Shown here: piece by piece, positions 24,338 to 33,571 of the stretch
Layout: every line of letters begins with the position of its first letter
Position numbering within the stretch: position 1 is the first letter of the stretch
NCBI GenBank assembly: GCA_024405755.1
Contig: JAKSOD010000013.1
Span: 1-37,722 of the forward strand
Length of the DNA: 37,722 bases
Reading direction: 5' to 3'
Source: Clostridia bacterium
Lineage (GTDB): Bacteria > Bacillota > Clostridia > Oscillospirales > CAG-272
Program-made: the position numbers and the translations under genes
The notes under the pieces: generated by a model
The model's input: only the letters and a program-made list of their open reading frames with translations
Told to the model about the DNA's origin: nothing
Databases searched by the model: none

Positions 24338-25414
24338 TCAGCCTGCAATTATCCCGCCGCCGAAAACGTACTGTTCGACGTCGGAACTGCCGCCCAGAGT
24401 TTCGGGCAGGAAAAAGACAGCAGACTGCCCCGGGGCAGGGGCGCGCTGCGGCTCATCAAAGATGACCTGCGCCATACCGTCGGGAGAGGGAATGACGAGT
24501 GCGGAGGCACTGCGTCGGGTGTATCTGATCCTTACGTCGGCACGGAAAGGCGCGTCGGGGATTTTGCCCGAGGGGAATTTGCAGTCAAAAACATTGATAC
24601 GGTCACGGAAGAGTTCTTCGCTGCGGCAGAGAACAACGGTGTTGGATACGGGATCAATCTTTTGAACAAAAAGAGGAGCATCCGAGGCAATACCGAGTCC
24701 CTTGCGCTGACCGACGGTGTAGGCGGCGCATCCGCGGTGACGTCCGAGGATATTGCCCTCCGTGTCGGTGAAATTGCCTTCTTTGAGAGATCCGGGACGC
24801 AGGGAAGAGAGATATGCGGCGTGATCTCCGTCCGGAATGAAGCAAACGTCCTGACTGTCCTTGGCTGCGGCACAGGTGAGTCCTTTTTCCGAGGCGATCC
24901 GTCTTACGTCGTCTTTCGAAAGACCGGAAAGCGGGAGCATCAGGCGGGAGAGAACGTCCTGACCGAGCATATAAAGAAAATACGTCTGATCTTTTGCTTT
25001 GTCGCCTGCGGCGGAAATATAAAGAGTGCCGTCAATGTCAGTCAAGGAGGCATAATGTCCCGTTGCGATAAAATCAAAACCGTTTTCGTCGGCATAACGG
25101 AGCATTTCGGGGAATTTGATGTTTGCGTTGCATAAAACGCACGGATTCGGAGTCGTTCCGGAAAAATAGGCATCGGCAAAGGGAGTAATGACTTTTTCGA
25201 GGAAAAGAGGACGGAGATCTTTCACGACGAGAGGAATTCCGACCTCACGTGCGGCACGGCGCGCGCCGTCAGCAAGAGTACAATCCTCAGGATCGTTACC
25301 CGCTCCGTGCATAATAAAAGTGATCCCGCAGACTTCGTGTCCCGCCGCTTTGAGAAGAGCGGCGGAAACGGTGCTGTCCACGCCTCCGCTCATACCGAGT
25401 AATACTTTTGCCAT
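24338..25414 (-). CDS. mnmA: tRNA-specific 2-thiouridylase MnmA
   Basis: A 358-residue enzyme that thiolates U34 of tRNA-Lys, -Glu and -Gln using sulfur relayed from a cysteine desulfurase. The PP-loop motif SGGVDS is at residues 9-14. The two catalytic Cys regions are TPNPCVLCN and KDSQDVCFIPDGD, and GCAAYTVGQRKGLGIA is the conserved beta-barrel segment. Length is normal. The ATG at 25414, preceded by GGTGGGA, gives the standard MAKVLLGMSGG start; the frame extends 19 codons further without a good site. It has its own promoter (25460-25488) divergent from secA. No desulfurase gene is adjacent. Confidence 0.96.
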   Translation of the reverse strand: MAKVLLGMSGGVDSTVSAALLKAAGHEVCGITFIMHGAGNDPEDCTLADGARRAAREVGIPLVVKDLRPLFLEKVITPFADAYFSGTTPNPCVLCNANIKFPEMLRYADENGFDFIATGHYASLTDIDGTLYISAAGDKAKDQTYFLYMLGQDVLSRLMLPLSGLSKDDVRRIASEKGLTCAAAKDSQDVCFIPDGDHAAYLSSLRPGSLKEGNFTDTEGNILGRHRGCAAYTVGQRKGLGIASDAPLFVQKIDPVSNTVVLCRSEELFRDRINVFDCKFPSGKIPDAPFRADVRIRYTRRSASALVIPSPDGMAQVIFDEPQRAPAPGQSAVFFLPETLGGSSDVEQYVFGGGIIAG

Positions 25415-25459
25415 AATTGTCCCACCGATCCTTTTGATTTTTGAAGTTCTCTTTGAACA

Positions 25460-25488
25460 ATTATACAACAAAGAACGGGAAAATTCAA
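25460..25488 (-). promoter_or_regulatory. sigma-A-type promoter of mnmA
   Basis: On the minus strand, TTGAAT (25488-25483) and TATAAT (25465-25460) are separated by 17 bases, about 45 bases before the ATG at 25414. Confidence 0.8.
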
Positions 25489-25528
25489 CAGAGGGAAAAA
25501 ATAAGGCGGGAAAATTTACAATTCCCTA

Positions 25529-25557
25529 TGGTAATCCGCGGGAATATGTTGTATAAT
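25529..25557 (+). promoter_or_regulatory. probable secA promoter (good -10, weak -35)
   Basis: TATAAT at 25552-25557 with a poor -35 (TGGTAA, 25529-25534) at 17 bases, about 35 bases before the secA ATG. An inverted repeat ATTCCC/GGGAAT (25521-25526 with 25540-25545) spans the -35 region, and a small palindrome ATACTT/AAGTAT (25560-25572) lies near the expected transcript start. Confidence 0.55.
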
Positions 25558-25591
25558 ATATACTTGAAGTATTATATCAACGGAGTAAAAA

Positions 25592-28384
25592 ATGAAACTT
25601 GAAACCCTGATTTTCGGTGATTACAGTAAAAGACAAATAAAGAAAATAACCCCGGCGGCAAACGCAGTTGAAGAACTTGCGGGGAAATACTCGGCAATGA
25701 CCGACGAGGAACTGCGCTCAACTACGGAAAAACTCCGCGGAAGGCTGTCCGGCGGAGAGACGCTCGAACAGATTCTTCCGGATGCATTTGCGGCAGTGCG
25801 TGAGGCAGCGGACAGGATACTCGGAAAACGTCCGTTTTTTGTACAGATTCTCGGAGGTATCCTTCTGCATCAGGGGCGAATAGCCGAGATGAAGACCGGT
25901 GAAGGAAAGACTCTTGTGGCGACCATGCCTGCGTATCTGAATGCGCTTGCGGGGAAAGGTGTGCATATTGTTACAGTCAACGAATACCTTGCCGAACGTG
26001 ACGCCACGGAAATGGGCAGAATATACGAATTTCTCGGATTGCGGACGGGCGTGATCCTGCGTGATATGTCCGTAAAGCAGAAGCAGGAGCAGTACGCGGC
26101 GGATATAACCTACGGAACGAATACGGAGTTCGGCTTTGACTATCTGCGTGACAATATCGCCAAGAACCGCAGCTCGCTTTTGCAGAGAGGGCATAATTTC
26201 TGTATAATCGACGAGGTTGACTCCATACTTATCGACGAGGCGCGTACGCCGCTTATCATTTCGGGCGTGGTGGAGAAAAACACCGACGACATATACACAA
26301 GATGCAGTGATGCAGTCCGGACTCTGCGTCCGAGAGTCATCAAGGAAATGGACACGAAGGCGGATCTTGAAAACGAGAATTTTGACTATATCGTGGACGA
26401 GAAGCATCAGGATGCGGTGCTGACCCCCCGCGGAGTGGAAAAAATACAGAAGATATTCAAGATCGATAATCTGAACGATCCCGAAAATGCCATAATTGCC
26501 CATAATATCAATCAGGCGATCCACGCGCACGGAGTAAAGAAGAGAGACGTTGACTACGTCGTAGTAGACGGAGAAGTGATAATAGTTGATCCGTTCACGG
26601 GCAGACTGATGCCGGGACGGCGATATCAGGACGGACTTCATCAGGCGATAGAAGCGAAGGAGCGCGTGAACGTCAAGGGAGACAGCCGCGTTGCCGCCAC
26701 GGTGACCATACAGAATTATTTCCGCCTTTATAAGAAACTGTCCGGAATGACCGGAACGGCACTGACGGAAGAAACCGAATTCCGTGAGATCTACGGACTT
26801 GACGTAGTGGAAGTGCCGACAAATAAGCCGATGATCCGCATAGATCATAACGACAGATTCTTTATCGACGAGAAATCCAAACTCAATGCAATAATCAAAC
26901 AGGTGATCGAATGCCGCGACAGAGAGCAGCCGGTACTGATAGGAACATCGTCCGTCGAGAAGTCCGAGCAGTTGGCGCGTCAGCTGAAAGCCGCGGGGAT
27001 AAAGTTCAATATGCTGAACGCGAAGGATCACGAGAGAGAGGCGGACATAATTGCCGAGGCGGGCTGTCCGGGACGAGTCACACTTGCCACGAATATGGCG
27101 GGACGCGGAACGGATATCATGCTCGGCGGCAACCCCGAACACCTTGCCAAGACGGAAATGCTTCGTATGGGACTGAGAAAGGATCTGATCCCGCTGGCAT
27201 CGGGGAGTGCGCCTACGACAAATCCTGATGTTCTCAACGCCCGAAATACATTCCGGATATATTACGATAAATTCAAGGAAGCGATCGAGCCGGAGCGGCA
27301 GAAGGTGATCGCGGCGGGCGGATTGTACATTATCGGCTCGGAGCGCAACGAATCCCGCCGGATCGACAATCAGCTTCGAGGCAGATCCGGACGTCAGGGC
27401 GACCCGGGAGAATCCACATTCTTCATCTCATTTCAGGATGACATCATGCGTCTTTACGGTGACGAAAGGATCAAGCGTTTTCAGTCAATGTCCGCCCGAC
27501 TTGCTGCGGAAACCGATGGGGATCTGTCGCAGAATCTGCGCATAATGGGCGATATTATCGAAAAAGCGCAGAAGAATATCGAATCCGATAACTTCAAGCG
27601 ACGCAAGACCGTGCTGCAATACGACGATATACTGAACGAGCAGAGAAAGACGATCTACTCACAGCGCAACGAGATTCTGCTTGAAGGGAATATCTCCGAA
27701 AAAATCAAAAATATGATCGTCTCCACCGTGGAAGATTCCGTGGCGGCGGCACAGAGACCTGCCGAAAACGGTAAGGGAACAGAGATAGACACTGAAGTTC
27801 TTGAAAGAAAGTATGCCGGTTGGGGATGCGCCGAGGGAGAACTGGTAAAGATCTCTGCGGATTGCGCAAACGACGCCAAAACTGCACAGAAGATCACAGA
27901 GACCGTAACGGAAACGGCACTCAGACTATATGAAGACCGCGTCGGACAAGCGGGAGAAGATCATTTCCACAACTTTGAAAGATCGATACTTCTTGAAAAT
28001 ATCGACGACCTGTGGCTCGACCATATCGACGATATGGAGAATCTGAAGCAGAGCGTGATGCTTCAATCATACGCACAGCGCGATCCGCTGAATGAATTCA
28101 AGATCATAGGCTCGTCAATGTACGGAGATATGATAGAGGAGATCCGTCAGCGTACGGTGCGTGAGGTCCTGACGCGTAAAGTGCCGGAACTTGTGACGAT
28201 CACTCCGAGTCAGCTGAGAATCATTATGTCACGCGAGGCAATGAAAAATGCCACCCGGGTCAGACGTCCCTCAGGCGGACAGACGCAGGAAAAAGTGGGA
28301 CCGAACGATCCGTGTCCGTGCGGAAGCGGCAGGAAATATAAGAAATGCTGCGGAGCGGGACATCAGAGCGAGGGAGATAACTGA
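25592..28384 (+). CDS. secA: preprotein translocase ATPase SecA
   Basis: A 930-residue ATPase that drives proteins through SecYEG. Walker A is MKTGEGKT (Lys106), the DEAD-type box is DEVDSIL, and the SecA signature VTVNEYLAERDA, the preprotein cross-linking domain, MAGRGTDIMLGG and the helical wing are all present. The C-terminal tail carries the zinc-binding motif CPCGSGRKYKKCC, which binds SecB or ribosomes in other bacteria. Length is normal. CGGAG lies about 9 bases before the ATG. Its stop codon overlaps the start of the next membrane protein gene (TGATG), so the two are translationally coupled. No secA2-type features were seen. Confidence 0.98.
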   Translation: MKLETLIFGDYSKRQIKKITPAANAVEELAGKYSAMTDEELRSTTEKLRGRLSGGETLEQILPDAFAAVREAADRILGKRPFFVQILGGILLHQGRIAEMKTGEGKTLVATMPAYLNALAGKGVHIVTVNEYLAERDATEMGRIYEFLGLRTGVILRDMSVKQKQEQYAADITYGTNTEFGFDYLRDNIAKNRSSLLQRGHNFCIIDEVDSILIDEARTPLIISGVVEKNTDDIYTRCSDAVRTLRPRVIKEMDTKADLENENFDYIVDEKHQDAVLTPRGVEKIQKIFKIDNLNDPENAIIAHNINQAIHAHGVKKRDVDYVVVDGEVIIVDPFTGRLMPGRRYQDGLHQAIEAKERVNVKGDSRVAATVTIQNYFRLYKKLSGMTGTALTEETEFREIYGLDVVEVPTNKPMIRIDHNDRFFIDEKSKLNAIIKQVIECRDREQPVLIGTSSVEKSEQLARQLKAAGIKFNMLNAKDHEREADIIAEAGCPGRVTLATNMAGRGTDIMLGGNPEHLAKTEMLRMGLRKDLIPLASGSAPTTNPDVLNARNTFRIYYDKFKEAIEPERQKVIAAGGLYIIGSERNESRRIDNQLRGRSGRQGDPGESTFFISFQDDIMRLYGDERIKRFQSMSARLAAETDGDLSQNLRIMGDIIEKAQKNIESDNFKRRKTVLQYDDILNEQRKTIYSQRNEILLEGNISEKIKNMIVSTVEDSVAAAQRPAENGKGTEIDTEVLERKYAGWGCAEGELVKISADCANDAKTAQKITETVTETALRLYEDRVGQAGEDHFHNFERSILLENIDDLWLDHIDDMENLKQSVMLQSYAQRDPLNEFKIIGSSMYGDMIEEIRQRTVREVLTRKVPELVTITPSQLRIIMSREAMKNATRVRRPSGGQTQEKVGPNDPCPCGSGRKYKKCCGAGHQSEGDN

Positions 28385-29082
28385 TGGGCTTCGGACTGCT
28401 GCTTATCGGATATTTTGTAACCTTTATCATGTCGCTGACTCTGTACGGCTGGGCGTTCAGGTTTGTCGGATATACGGTTATCGCGTATTCCTGTGTAAAA
28501 CTGCGTGAATATTTTCCGAAATTCACATACGTGTTTTACAGCGCGGCGGCACTGTGGATAACGGGCGGAGTTGAGACGGTGTGCGGAGCGTTACAGCTGT
28601 TCGGCTCTGAGGCAGCGTGGATCTCAGACTTGACCGTGTGGGTTAATTACGCCATAACCGTTCTTGTGTTTGCATTCCATATGCTTATGCTGTGGGCAAT
28701 ACGCGGAGCCGCAGGCGAAGTGGGACTTGAAGACAAGAAAATCTCGGCACTTACCGATATGATACTTGTGTGTGTGGGATTTGCGGCGCGCGCGATGGCA
28801 CTTGCCGGACTTATTCCGATGGGACTGTCGCTTCTGATACAGCTTGTGTGGACTGTAATGGTGCTTGTACTGCTTTTCGGCTGTTATATGCGAATATGTC
28901 CTGCGGGAGACGAGGAGATGCCCCGGAAGGAATCACGCATAGGACTCGTGAATAAATTCAATGAATCTCTTGAAAAGCGCGAGCAGGAGGCGGTCGCCCG
29001 CACACAGCGTGAGATCGAGGAGCGCAAGGCCGCGCGCGACGCAAAATATGCGAAAAACAAACATACAACACGAAAAAAATGA
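28384..29082 (+). CDS. integral membrane protein, function unknown, coupled to secA
   Basis: A 232-residue protein with about five hydrophobic segments (roughly residues 2-38, 44-67, 78-101, 120-142 and 146-167), then a highly charged cytoplasmic tail from about residue 180 (KREQEAVARTQREIEERKAA) predicted to be helical and coiled-coil-like. No family was recognised. The ATG overlaps the secA stop in TGATG, with AGGGAG upstream, so its translation depends on secA. The next gene starts 33 bases after its stop and also encodes a membrane protein. The coupling could mean a role at the membrane during secretion, but this may be no more than an operon neighbour. Confidence 0.8.
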   Translation: MGFGLLLIGYFVTFIMSLTLYGWAFRFVGYTVIAYSCVKLREYFPKFTYVFYSAAALWITGGVETVCGALQLFGSEAAWISDLTVWVNYAITVLVFAFHMLMLWAIRGAAGEVGLEDKKISALTDMILVCVGFAARAMALAGLIPMGLSLLIQLVWTVMVLVLLFGCYMRICPAGDEEMPRKESRIGLVNKFNESLEKREQEAVARTQREIEERKAARDAKYAKNKHTTRKK

Positions 29083-29115
29083 TAATTGCGGCTTATGCCG
29101 CATGGGAGGCAAGCC

Positions 29116-30600
29116 GTGGAGGATAAGGGAAAGAAAAAGGAGATCGGAATATTCCCGGGCAAACCCGTGAACGGCACCGACGAATACGGAAAAAGAGCGG
29201 GGAAGACCTTCGGCATATCCGCGATAATTGCGGCTGTATTCTTTCTGTTCAATCCGGAGATCATATATATCGACGTGCTTCCCGACGCAGTGGGTTTTCT
29301 GCTGATACTCCTGGGACTGCGCCGTATGCGGGACATTTGCGCGTATATTGAAGAAAGTTACCGAAAATTCAGGAATATGCTGATCGTGTCGGCGGTAAAG
29401 ATACTGACTGTCATCTGGCTGTTCGGCGTGAATCAGTATGAACGCCCCACGGTCATGCTGCTTCTGACCTTTGTATTCGGAGTGATCGACATAATATGGC
29501 TTATTCCTGCATGGAACGCCCTTTTTGACGGAATGACCTACCTTGCGGATACCTGCGGAGGAACGGCACCGCTCAGACAGGGGAAACGAACGGCAAGCTG
29601 TTCGTATTCGGACACAATGAAGCGATTCACCGCCGTATTCGTGGTGTTGAAGGCGATTCTGACCACACTGCCGGAGTTTTCCGTCATGTCGGAACAACTG
29701 TATGACGATAAAGTAATGGATTGGTACCGATTTATCGGACTTTTCCGCGGAGCGGCGGCAATAGTGCTTCTGATTTTCGGAATTGTGTGGCTCGTAAGGA
29801 TCGTGAGGTATTTCAGATCGCTGATAAAGGATGAGGAATTCATTTCCGGTCTGCACGGGAAATACAATACGGAGATTCTTCCGAAAAAAGGACTGTTCAC
29901 CTGCCGCCGGATCGCGCTTGTAATGACTTTGTTCTGCGCCGCGGCACTTCTGACGCTTGACATAACCGTAGACAGAGTGAATCTGATACCCGACGTGTTA
30001 AGTGCGGCGTTTTTTGCCGCCGCCTTCGTATCGGTGAGAAAAATATATTCAGGCTGGAAATACGGTGCCGCCGCATCTGTACTGTACGGAGCGGTGAGTA
30101 CGGCGGGATGGATAGCGGAGAATAATTTTCACCTTGCGGAATGGGGACTGTTTGCCGATAATCTGAATTACCGCTTTGAAGACCGTCAGGTATGGACGAA
30201 TCCTTCGGTGTATGAGGCTTTTTGGAAATTTTATCCGATAAAAATTGCCGAGGGCGCAGTTTTTGCCGTAGTTGCGGTGTTTTTCTTTCTTGCCGTGAAA
30301 AAAGTGATTTTTTCCCATTGCGGGTATATTCCGGAAACTCTTGACGAAAAATACCGTGAAAACCGACTGAAAGACATAAGGCGCGAACTCTTGACAAAAC
30401 TGTACGTCTGTATCGCCGCGGCAGGACTTCTTGCCGTGTCGGGAGCGATCTCAAACCTTATCGCAACCTATTCTGAATATCTTATCAGTGAGATATGGTA
30501 TCTTGTTGACGCCGCGCTGTCGATAGTGTTCTTAATAACCTGCGCCCGACTTGCGGGAGCGGTGAATGAAGAGGCGGAATCGAGATATATGCTGGAATAA
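29116..30600 (+). CDS. polytopic membrane protein, function unknown
   Basis: A 494-residue protein with about nine to ten hydrophobic segments. The first contains DVLPDAVGFLLILLGLRRM, a DxxPDxxGYLLI-type signature seen in uncharacterised Firmicutes membrane proteins. Long central loops carry charged residues. I chose the GTG at 29116 because GGAGG lies 6 bases before it; TTG (29086) and ATG (29095) are further upstream without a site. It has no recognised catalytic motif. It lies in the same direction as secA and the preceding membrane protein and may be co-transcribed with them. No terminator is seen after it before the Asn-rich gene. Confidence 0.78.
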   Translation: MEDKGKKKEIGIFPGKPVNGTDEYGKRAGKTFGISAIIAAVFFLFNPEIIYIDVLPDAVGFLLILLGLRRMRDICAYIEESYRKFRNMLIVSAVKILTVIWLFGVNQYERPTVMLLLTFVFGVIDIIWLIPAWNALFDGMTYLADTCGGTAPLRQGKRTASCSYSDTMKRFTAVFVVLKAILTTLPEFSVMSEQLYDDKVMDWYRFIGLFRGAAAIVLLIFGIVWLVRIVRYFRSLIKDEEFISGLHGKYNTEILPKKGLFTCRRIALVMTLFCAAALLTLDITVDRVNLIPDVLSAAFFAAAFVSVRKIYSGWKYGAAASVLYGAVSTAGWIAENNFHLAEWGLFADNLNYRFEDRQVWTNPSVYEAFWKFYPIKIAEGAVFAVVAVFFFLAVKKVIFSHCGYIPETLDEKYRENRLKDIRRELLTKLYVCIAAAGLLAVSGAISNLIATYSEYLISEIWYLVDAALSIVFLITCARLAGAVNEEAESRYMLE

Positions 30601-30690
30601 CATCCGGCGCGTATAAAACTCGGGATAACGGAAATAATCCTAATGCGCGGCAAAAAGATCAGAGTGCCGTGCGGAAGGAAATTGAAACTT

Positions 30691-30891
30691 ATGGATATTC
30701 GTAATCTGAACAACAACAACCGCAACAACAATCAGAATAACAATCAGAATAACAATCAGAATAACAATCAGAATAACAATCAGAATAACAATCAGAACAA
30801 CAATCAGAACAACAACCGCAACAACAACCAGAACAACAACCGCAGCAACAATCAGAATCAGAACAACAACCACAGCTTCGACAACGACTGA
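30691..30891 (+). CDS. asparagine/glutamine-repeat microprotein
   Basis: A 66-codon frame in which 42 residues are Asn. After MDIRNL it consists of seven NNNQ units, then NNNR, NNNQ and NNNR, and ends HSFDND. The ATG at 30691 has AAGGAA about 10 bases upstream; an in-frame ATG at 30643 would add 16 basic residues (RGKKIRVPCGRKLKL) with no site. There is no signal peptide or membrane helix. The composition resembles low-complexity prion-like domains. Synonymous variation (AAT/AAC) within the repeats and an intact frame favour a real, translated gene, but a non-coding repeat cannot be excluded. A hairpin follows, then pcrA. Confidence 0.55.
   Translation: MDIRNLNNNNRNNNQNNNQNNNQNNNQNNNQNNNQNNNQNNNRNNNQNNNRSNNQNQNNNHSFDND
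30733..30792 (+). repeat. 12-bp tandem repeat, five exact copies plus variants
   Basis: CAGAATAACAAT occurs five times in a row (30733-30792), followed by variants with C for T up to about 30870. The period is four codons, so changes in copy number keep the reading frame of the Asn-rich protein. Confidence 0.95.
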
Positions 30892-30910
30892 TTACGCTGC
30901 TCGATCCGAA

Positions 30911-30939
30911 TGGGCAGCCGTGTACTGCACGGCTGCCCA
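30911..30939 (+). terminator. strong hairpin before pcrA, possible terminator or mRNA-stability element
   Basis: A 12-bp perfect stem (30911-30922 with 30928-30939) with loop TACTG, GC-rich, 19 bases after the stop of the Asn-rich gene. No T-run follows (the next bases are AACCAAATGAG), so intrinsic termination would be weak. It lies 26 bases upstream of the pcrA start and may act on the pcrA leader. Confidence 0.5.
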
Positions 30940-30965
30940 AACCAAATGAGAAGCAAGGAACGAAA

Positions 30966-33491
30966 ATGACAGAAGAAATAAAAAAAAGATACATAAAAGC
31001 CAAGCGGGCACTTTTCGATAAAGTAAACAGCGATCTCAACGAACGTCAGAGGGAGGCTGTGTATACTGTGGAAGGTCCCCTGCTTGTAATCGCAGGAGCC
31101 GGAAGCGGAAAGACCACGGTGCTGGTGCGGCGCATAGCGCAGATAATCCGATACGGCAATGCCTGTGCCGACGTATATGTGCCGCAGACGGTGACGGACG
31201 AAGTTGTTGCGGCATACGAAGCCGCGGCGGCGTTTTCCCCGGAGGATATACGCCCGATACTCGACGATTTCACAAACAGCCGCTGCCGCGGCTGTGCCCC
31301 GTGGGAGATGCTGGCGATCACGTTTACGAATAAGGCGGCAAACGAAATTAAGGACAGATTGTCGAAAATGTTCGATGATCCCGAGATCCCGAAAGATATA
31401 TGGGCAGGGACCTTCCACTCCGTATGTATGCGTATAGTCCGCGCTCATGCGGCGGAAATGGGATACTCCGAAGGAGTGACGATTTACGACACGGATGACA
31501 CGAAGAAGACTCTTGCCGCCGTGATGAAGGACCTGAATATTGACGACAAGGCGTTTCCCGTGAAGACCGCGGCAGGGGAGATCAGCCGTGCCAAGGAAAA
31601 ACTTCTGACTCCCCGTGCATACGCGGAAAAAGCCGCAGGGGGATACAGGGAAAAGGTGTACGCGGAAATATACGCCGAATATCAGAAACGCTTATCGTCG
31701 TCGAACGCACTTGATTTTGACGATATCATAATGCAGACGGTGCTGCTGCTGAAAAACAATGCCGAAGTACGTCATTATTACGCAAACAAATTCAGATATA
31801 TATGTGTTGATGAGTATCAGGATACCAATCCCGCACAGTTTGCGCTCTGCTCACTGCTTGCTTCGGAATGGAAAAATATAATGGTGGTCGGGGACGACGA
31901 TCAGAGCATATACCGCTTCCGCGGAGCAACGATCGAGAACATACTGAGTTTCGACAAGACGTATCCCGAAGCGAAGGTAATAAAACTCGAACAGAATTAC
32001 CGTTCGACGAAGACAATTCTTGACGCGGCAAACGCGGTAATTGCTCAGAATGAGGGCAGAAGAAAGAAAACGCTGTGGACAGAGAACGATCGGGGAGCAA
32101 AGATTGTCCTTGAAGAACTCGGCAGCGAGAACGACGAGGCAAGAAAGATCGCCGATCTGATACTTAAATCCGTTGCGGAGAAGAAATATACATACCGGGA
32201 TTTTGCGGTGCTGTACCGTGTCAACGCGCAGGCACAGACGATAGAACGTACGCTTGCCAAGAGCGCGATTCCGTACCGTATATGCGGAGGACAGCGTTTC
32301 ACCGACCGCAAAGAGATCCGCGACGTGGTGGCATATCTGCAATTGATAAATAACCACGCAGACAGAATACGTCTCAAACGAATCATAAACGAGCCGAAAC
32401 GAAAGATCGGCGACAAGACTCTTGAAGCGGTGGAGAGTATCGCAGATGAGACGGGGACTACAATGTTCGACGTGATGAAACACGCGGCGGATTATATCGC
32501 CCTTGCGCGTTCCTCCGCAGTCCTTCAAAATTTTGCGGAAACGATCGAAAAACTGACAGCAATGTACGAGGGCGGCTGTCCTCTTGACGCCCTGACGGAG
32601 AATATGCTTGAACTTACGGGATACCGCAAGATGCTCGAAAACGGGGGAGAAGCGGAGAAGGACAGACTTGACAACGTGCAGGAATTCATATCCGGCGTTG
32701 TGAACTATATGAATGAAAACGACGAGCCGACGCTGACGGGATTTCTTGAAGAGAACGCTCTCGTTGCCGATGTTGATAAATACGACGAAACGGCGGACGC
32801 TGTGGTGCTGATGACGATACACAGCGCAAAGGGACTTGAATTTCCGGTTGCGGTCCTTCCGGGAATGGAGGAGGGTATCTTTCCGGGGACGCAGTCTCTG
32901 CTTGACAACCGGGAACTCGAAGAGGAACGCCGGCTTGCATATGTGGCGATCACCCGGGCAAAAAAGGAACTGTACATAACTCATACGTCGTCACGCCTGC
33001 TGTACGGAAGAACAATGAGGAATCAGATCTCGCGGTTTGTCGGAGATATTCCCGAAGAACTGATCGACGACAGAACTCAGGCGGCAGGATCCTTCGGGAT
33101 GGGAGGATACGCACGGGGCGGCATAGGGGAAAATAATCCATACGGAGATTATACCGGGCATCCGAGAACGTATATTTCCGACTCACAGCCTGTGGGAGCA
33201 TATTCCGGACGCGGAAATTCCGGCAGTACTATGGGATACGGAACAAAAAAACGTATGTTCGGGGGAAGTGACGAACTTACCGTAACGAGAAAAAATCCGA
33301 CAACGGCAGCCGCACGGAATAAAGGTGAAGTATTTGCGCCGGGGGACAGAGTGCGTCACCCAACCTTCGGAGTGGGAGAGATCCTTTCTGTAAAGTCTAT
33401 GGGGTCGGATTGCCTTTATGAGGTGATGTTTGATACCGTCGGAACGAAAAAACTAATGGCGACCTACGCAAAACTCAAAAAAGAACAGTAA
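30966..33491 (+). CDS. pcrA: ATP-dependent DNA helicase PcrA/UvrD
   Basis: An 841-residue SF1A 3'-5' helicase. Walker A is GAGSGKT (residues 44-50), and motif Ia ITFTNKAANE, motif II VDEYQDTN, motif III GDDDQSIYRFRGA, motif IV NYRST, motif V MTIHSAKGLEF and motif VI VAITRAKKELY are all present. An insertion of about 40 residues between motifs I and Ia contains CRGC. The C-terminal tail (about residues 785-841, FAPGDRVRHPTFGVGEI) is the Tudor-like domain by which PcrA binds RNA polymerase. It acts in repair, rolling-circle replication and transcription-replication conflict. AAGGA precedes the ATG by 7 bases. A hairpin terminator follows. Confidence 0.97.
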   Translation: MTEEIKKRYIKAKRALFDKVNSDLNERQREAVYTVEGPLLVIAGAGSGKTTVLVRRIAQIIRYGNACADVYVPQTVTDEVVAAYEAAAAFSPEDIRPILDDFTNSRCRGCAPWEMLAITFTNKAANEIKDRLSKMFDDPEIPKDIWAGTFHSVCMRIVRAHAAEMGYSEGVTIYDTDDTKKTLAAVMKDLNIDDKAFPVKTAAGEISRAKEKLLTPRAYAEKAAGGYREKVYAEIYAEYQKRLSSSNALDFDDIIMQTVLLLKNNAEVRHYYANKFRYICVDEYQDTNPAQFALCSLLASEWKNIMVVGDDDQSIYRFRGATIENILSFDKTYPEAKVIKLEQNYRSTKTILDAANAVIAQNEGRRKKTLWTENDRGAKIVLEELGSENDEARKIADLILKSVAEKKYTYRDFAVLYRVNAQAQTIERTLAKSAIPYRICGGQRFTDRKEIRDVVAYLQLINNHADRIRLKRIINEPKRKIGDKTLEAVESIADETGTTMFDVMKHAADYIALARSSAVLQNFAETIEKLTAMYEGGCPLDALTENMLELTGYRKMLENGGEAEKDRLDNVQEFISGVVNYMNENDEPTLTGFLEENALVADVDKYDETADAVVLMTIHSAKGLEFPVAVLPGMEEGIFPGTQSLLDNRELEEERRLAYVAITRAKKELYITHTSSRLLYGRTMRNQISRFVGDIPEELIDDRTQAAGSFGMGGYARGGIGENNPYGDYTGHPRTYISDSQPVGAYSGRGNSGSTMGYGTKKRMFGGSDELTVTRKNPTTAAARNKGEVFAPGDRVRHPTFGVGEILSVKSMGSDCLYEVMFDTVGTKKLMATYAKLKKEQ

Positions 33492-33500
33492 AATCAAAGC

Positions 33501-33528
33501 GGGATGCCTCATGCAAGTGAGACATCCC
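33501..33528. terminator. probable terminator after pcrA
   Basis: The stem GGGATG/CATCCC with an inner CTCA/TGAG, one mismatch and a 6-base loop, 9 bases after the pcrA stop, followed by an AT-rich stretch without a strong T-run. It lies between convergent pcrA and the S1-domain gene. Confidence 0.55.
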
Positions 33529-33571
33529 ATTAAATATTTATGAAAAAACAGAAATATGGAAAACAGAAAAA

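Noticed and set aside
25718..27142. Minus-strand open frame (474 codons)
   Set aside because: Antisense to secA; no domain, no ribosome binding site.
30640..30873. Minus-strand Val/Ile repeat peptide that looks like a membrane helix
   Set aside because: It is the complement of the CAGAATAACAAT repeat. It has no start site and its hydrophobicity follows from the repeat alone.
30709..30880. CRISPR-like array
   Set aside because: The 12-base units are directly adjacent without spacers and encode in-frame NNNQ; no cas genes are present.
31851..32984. Minus-strand open frame (377 codons)
   Set aside because: Antisense to pcrA; composition is typical of a shadow frame.
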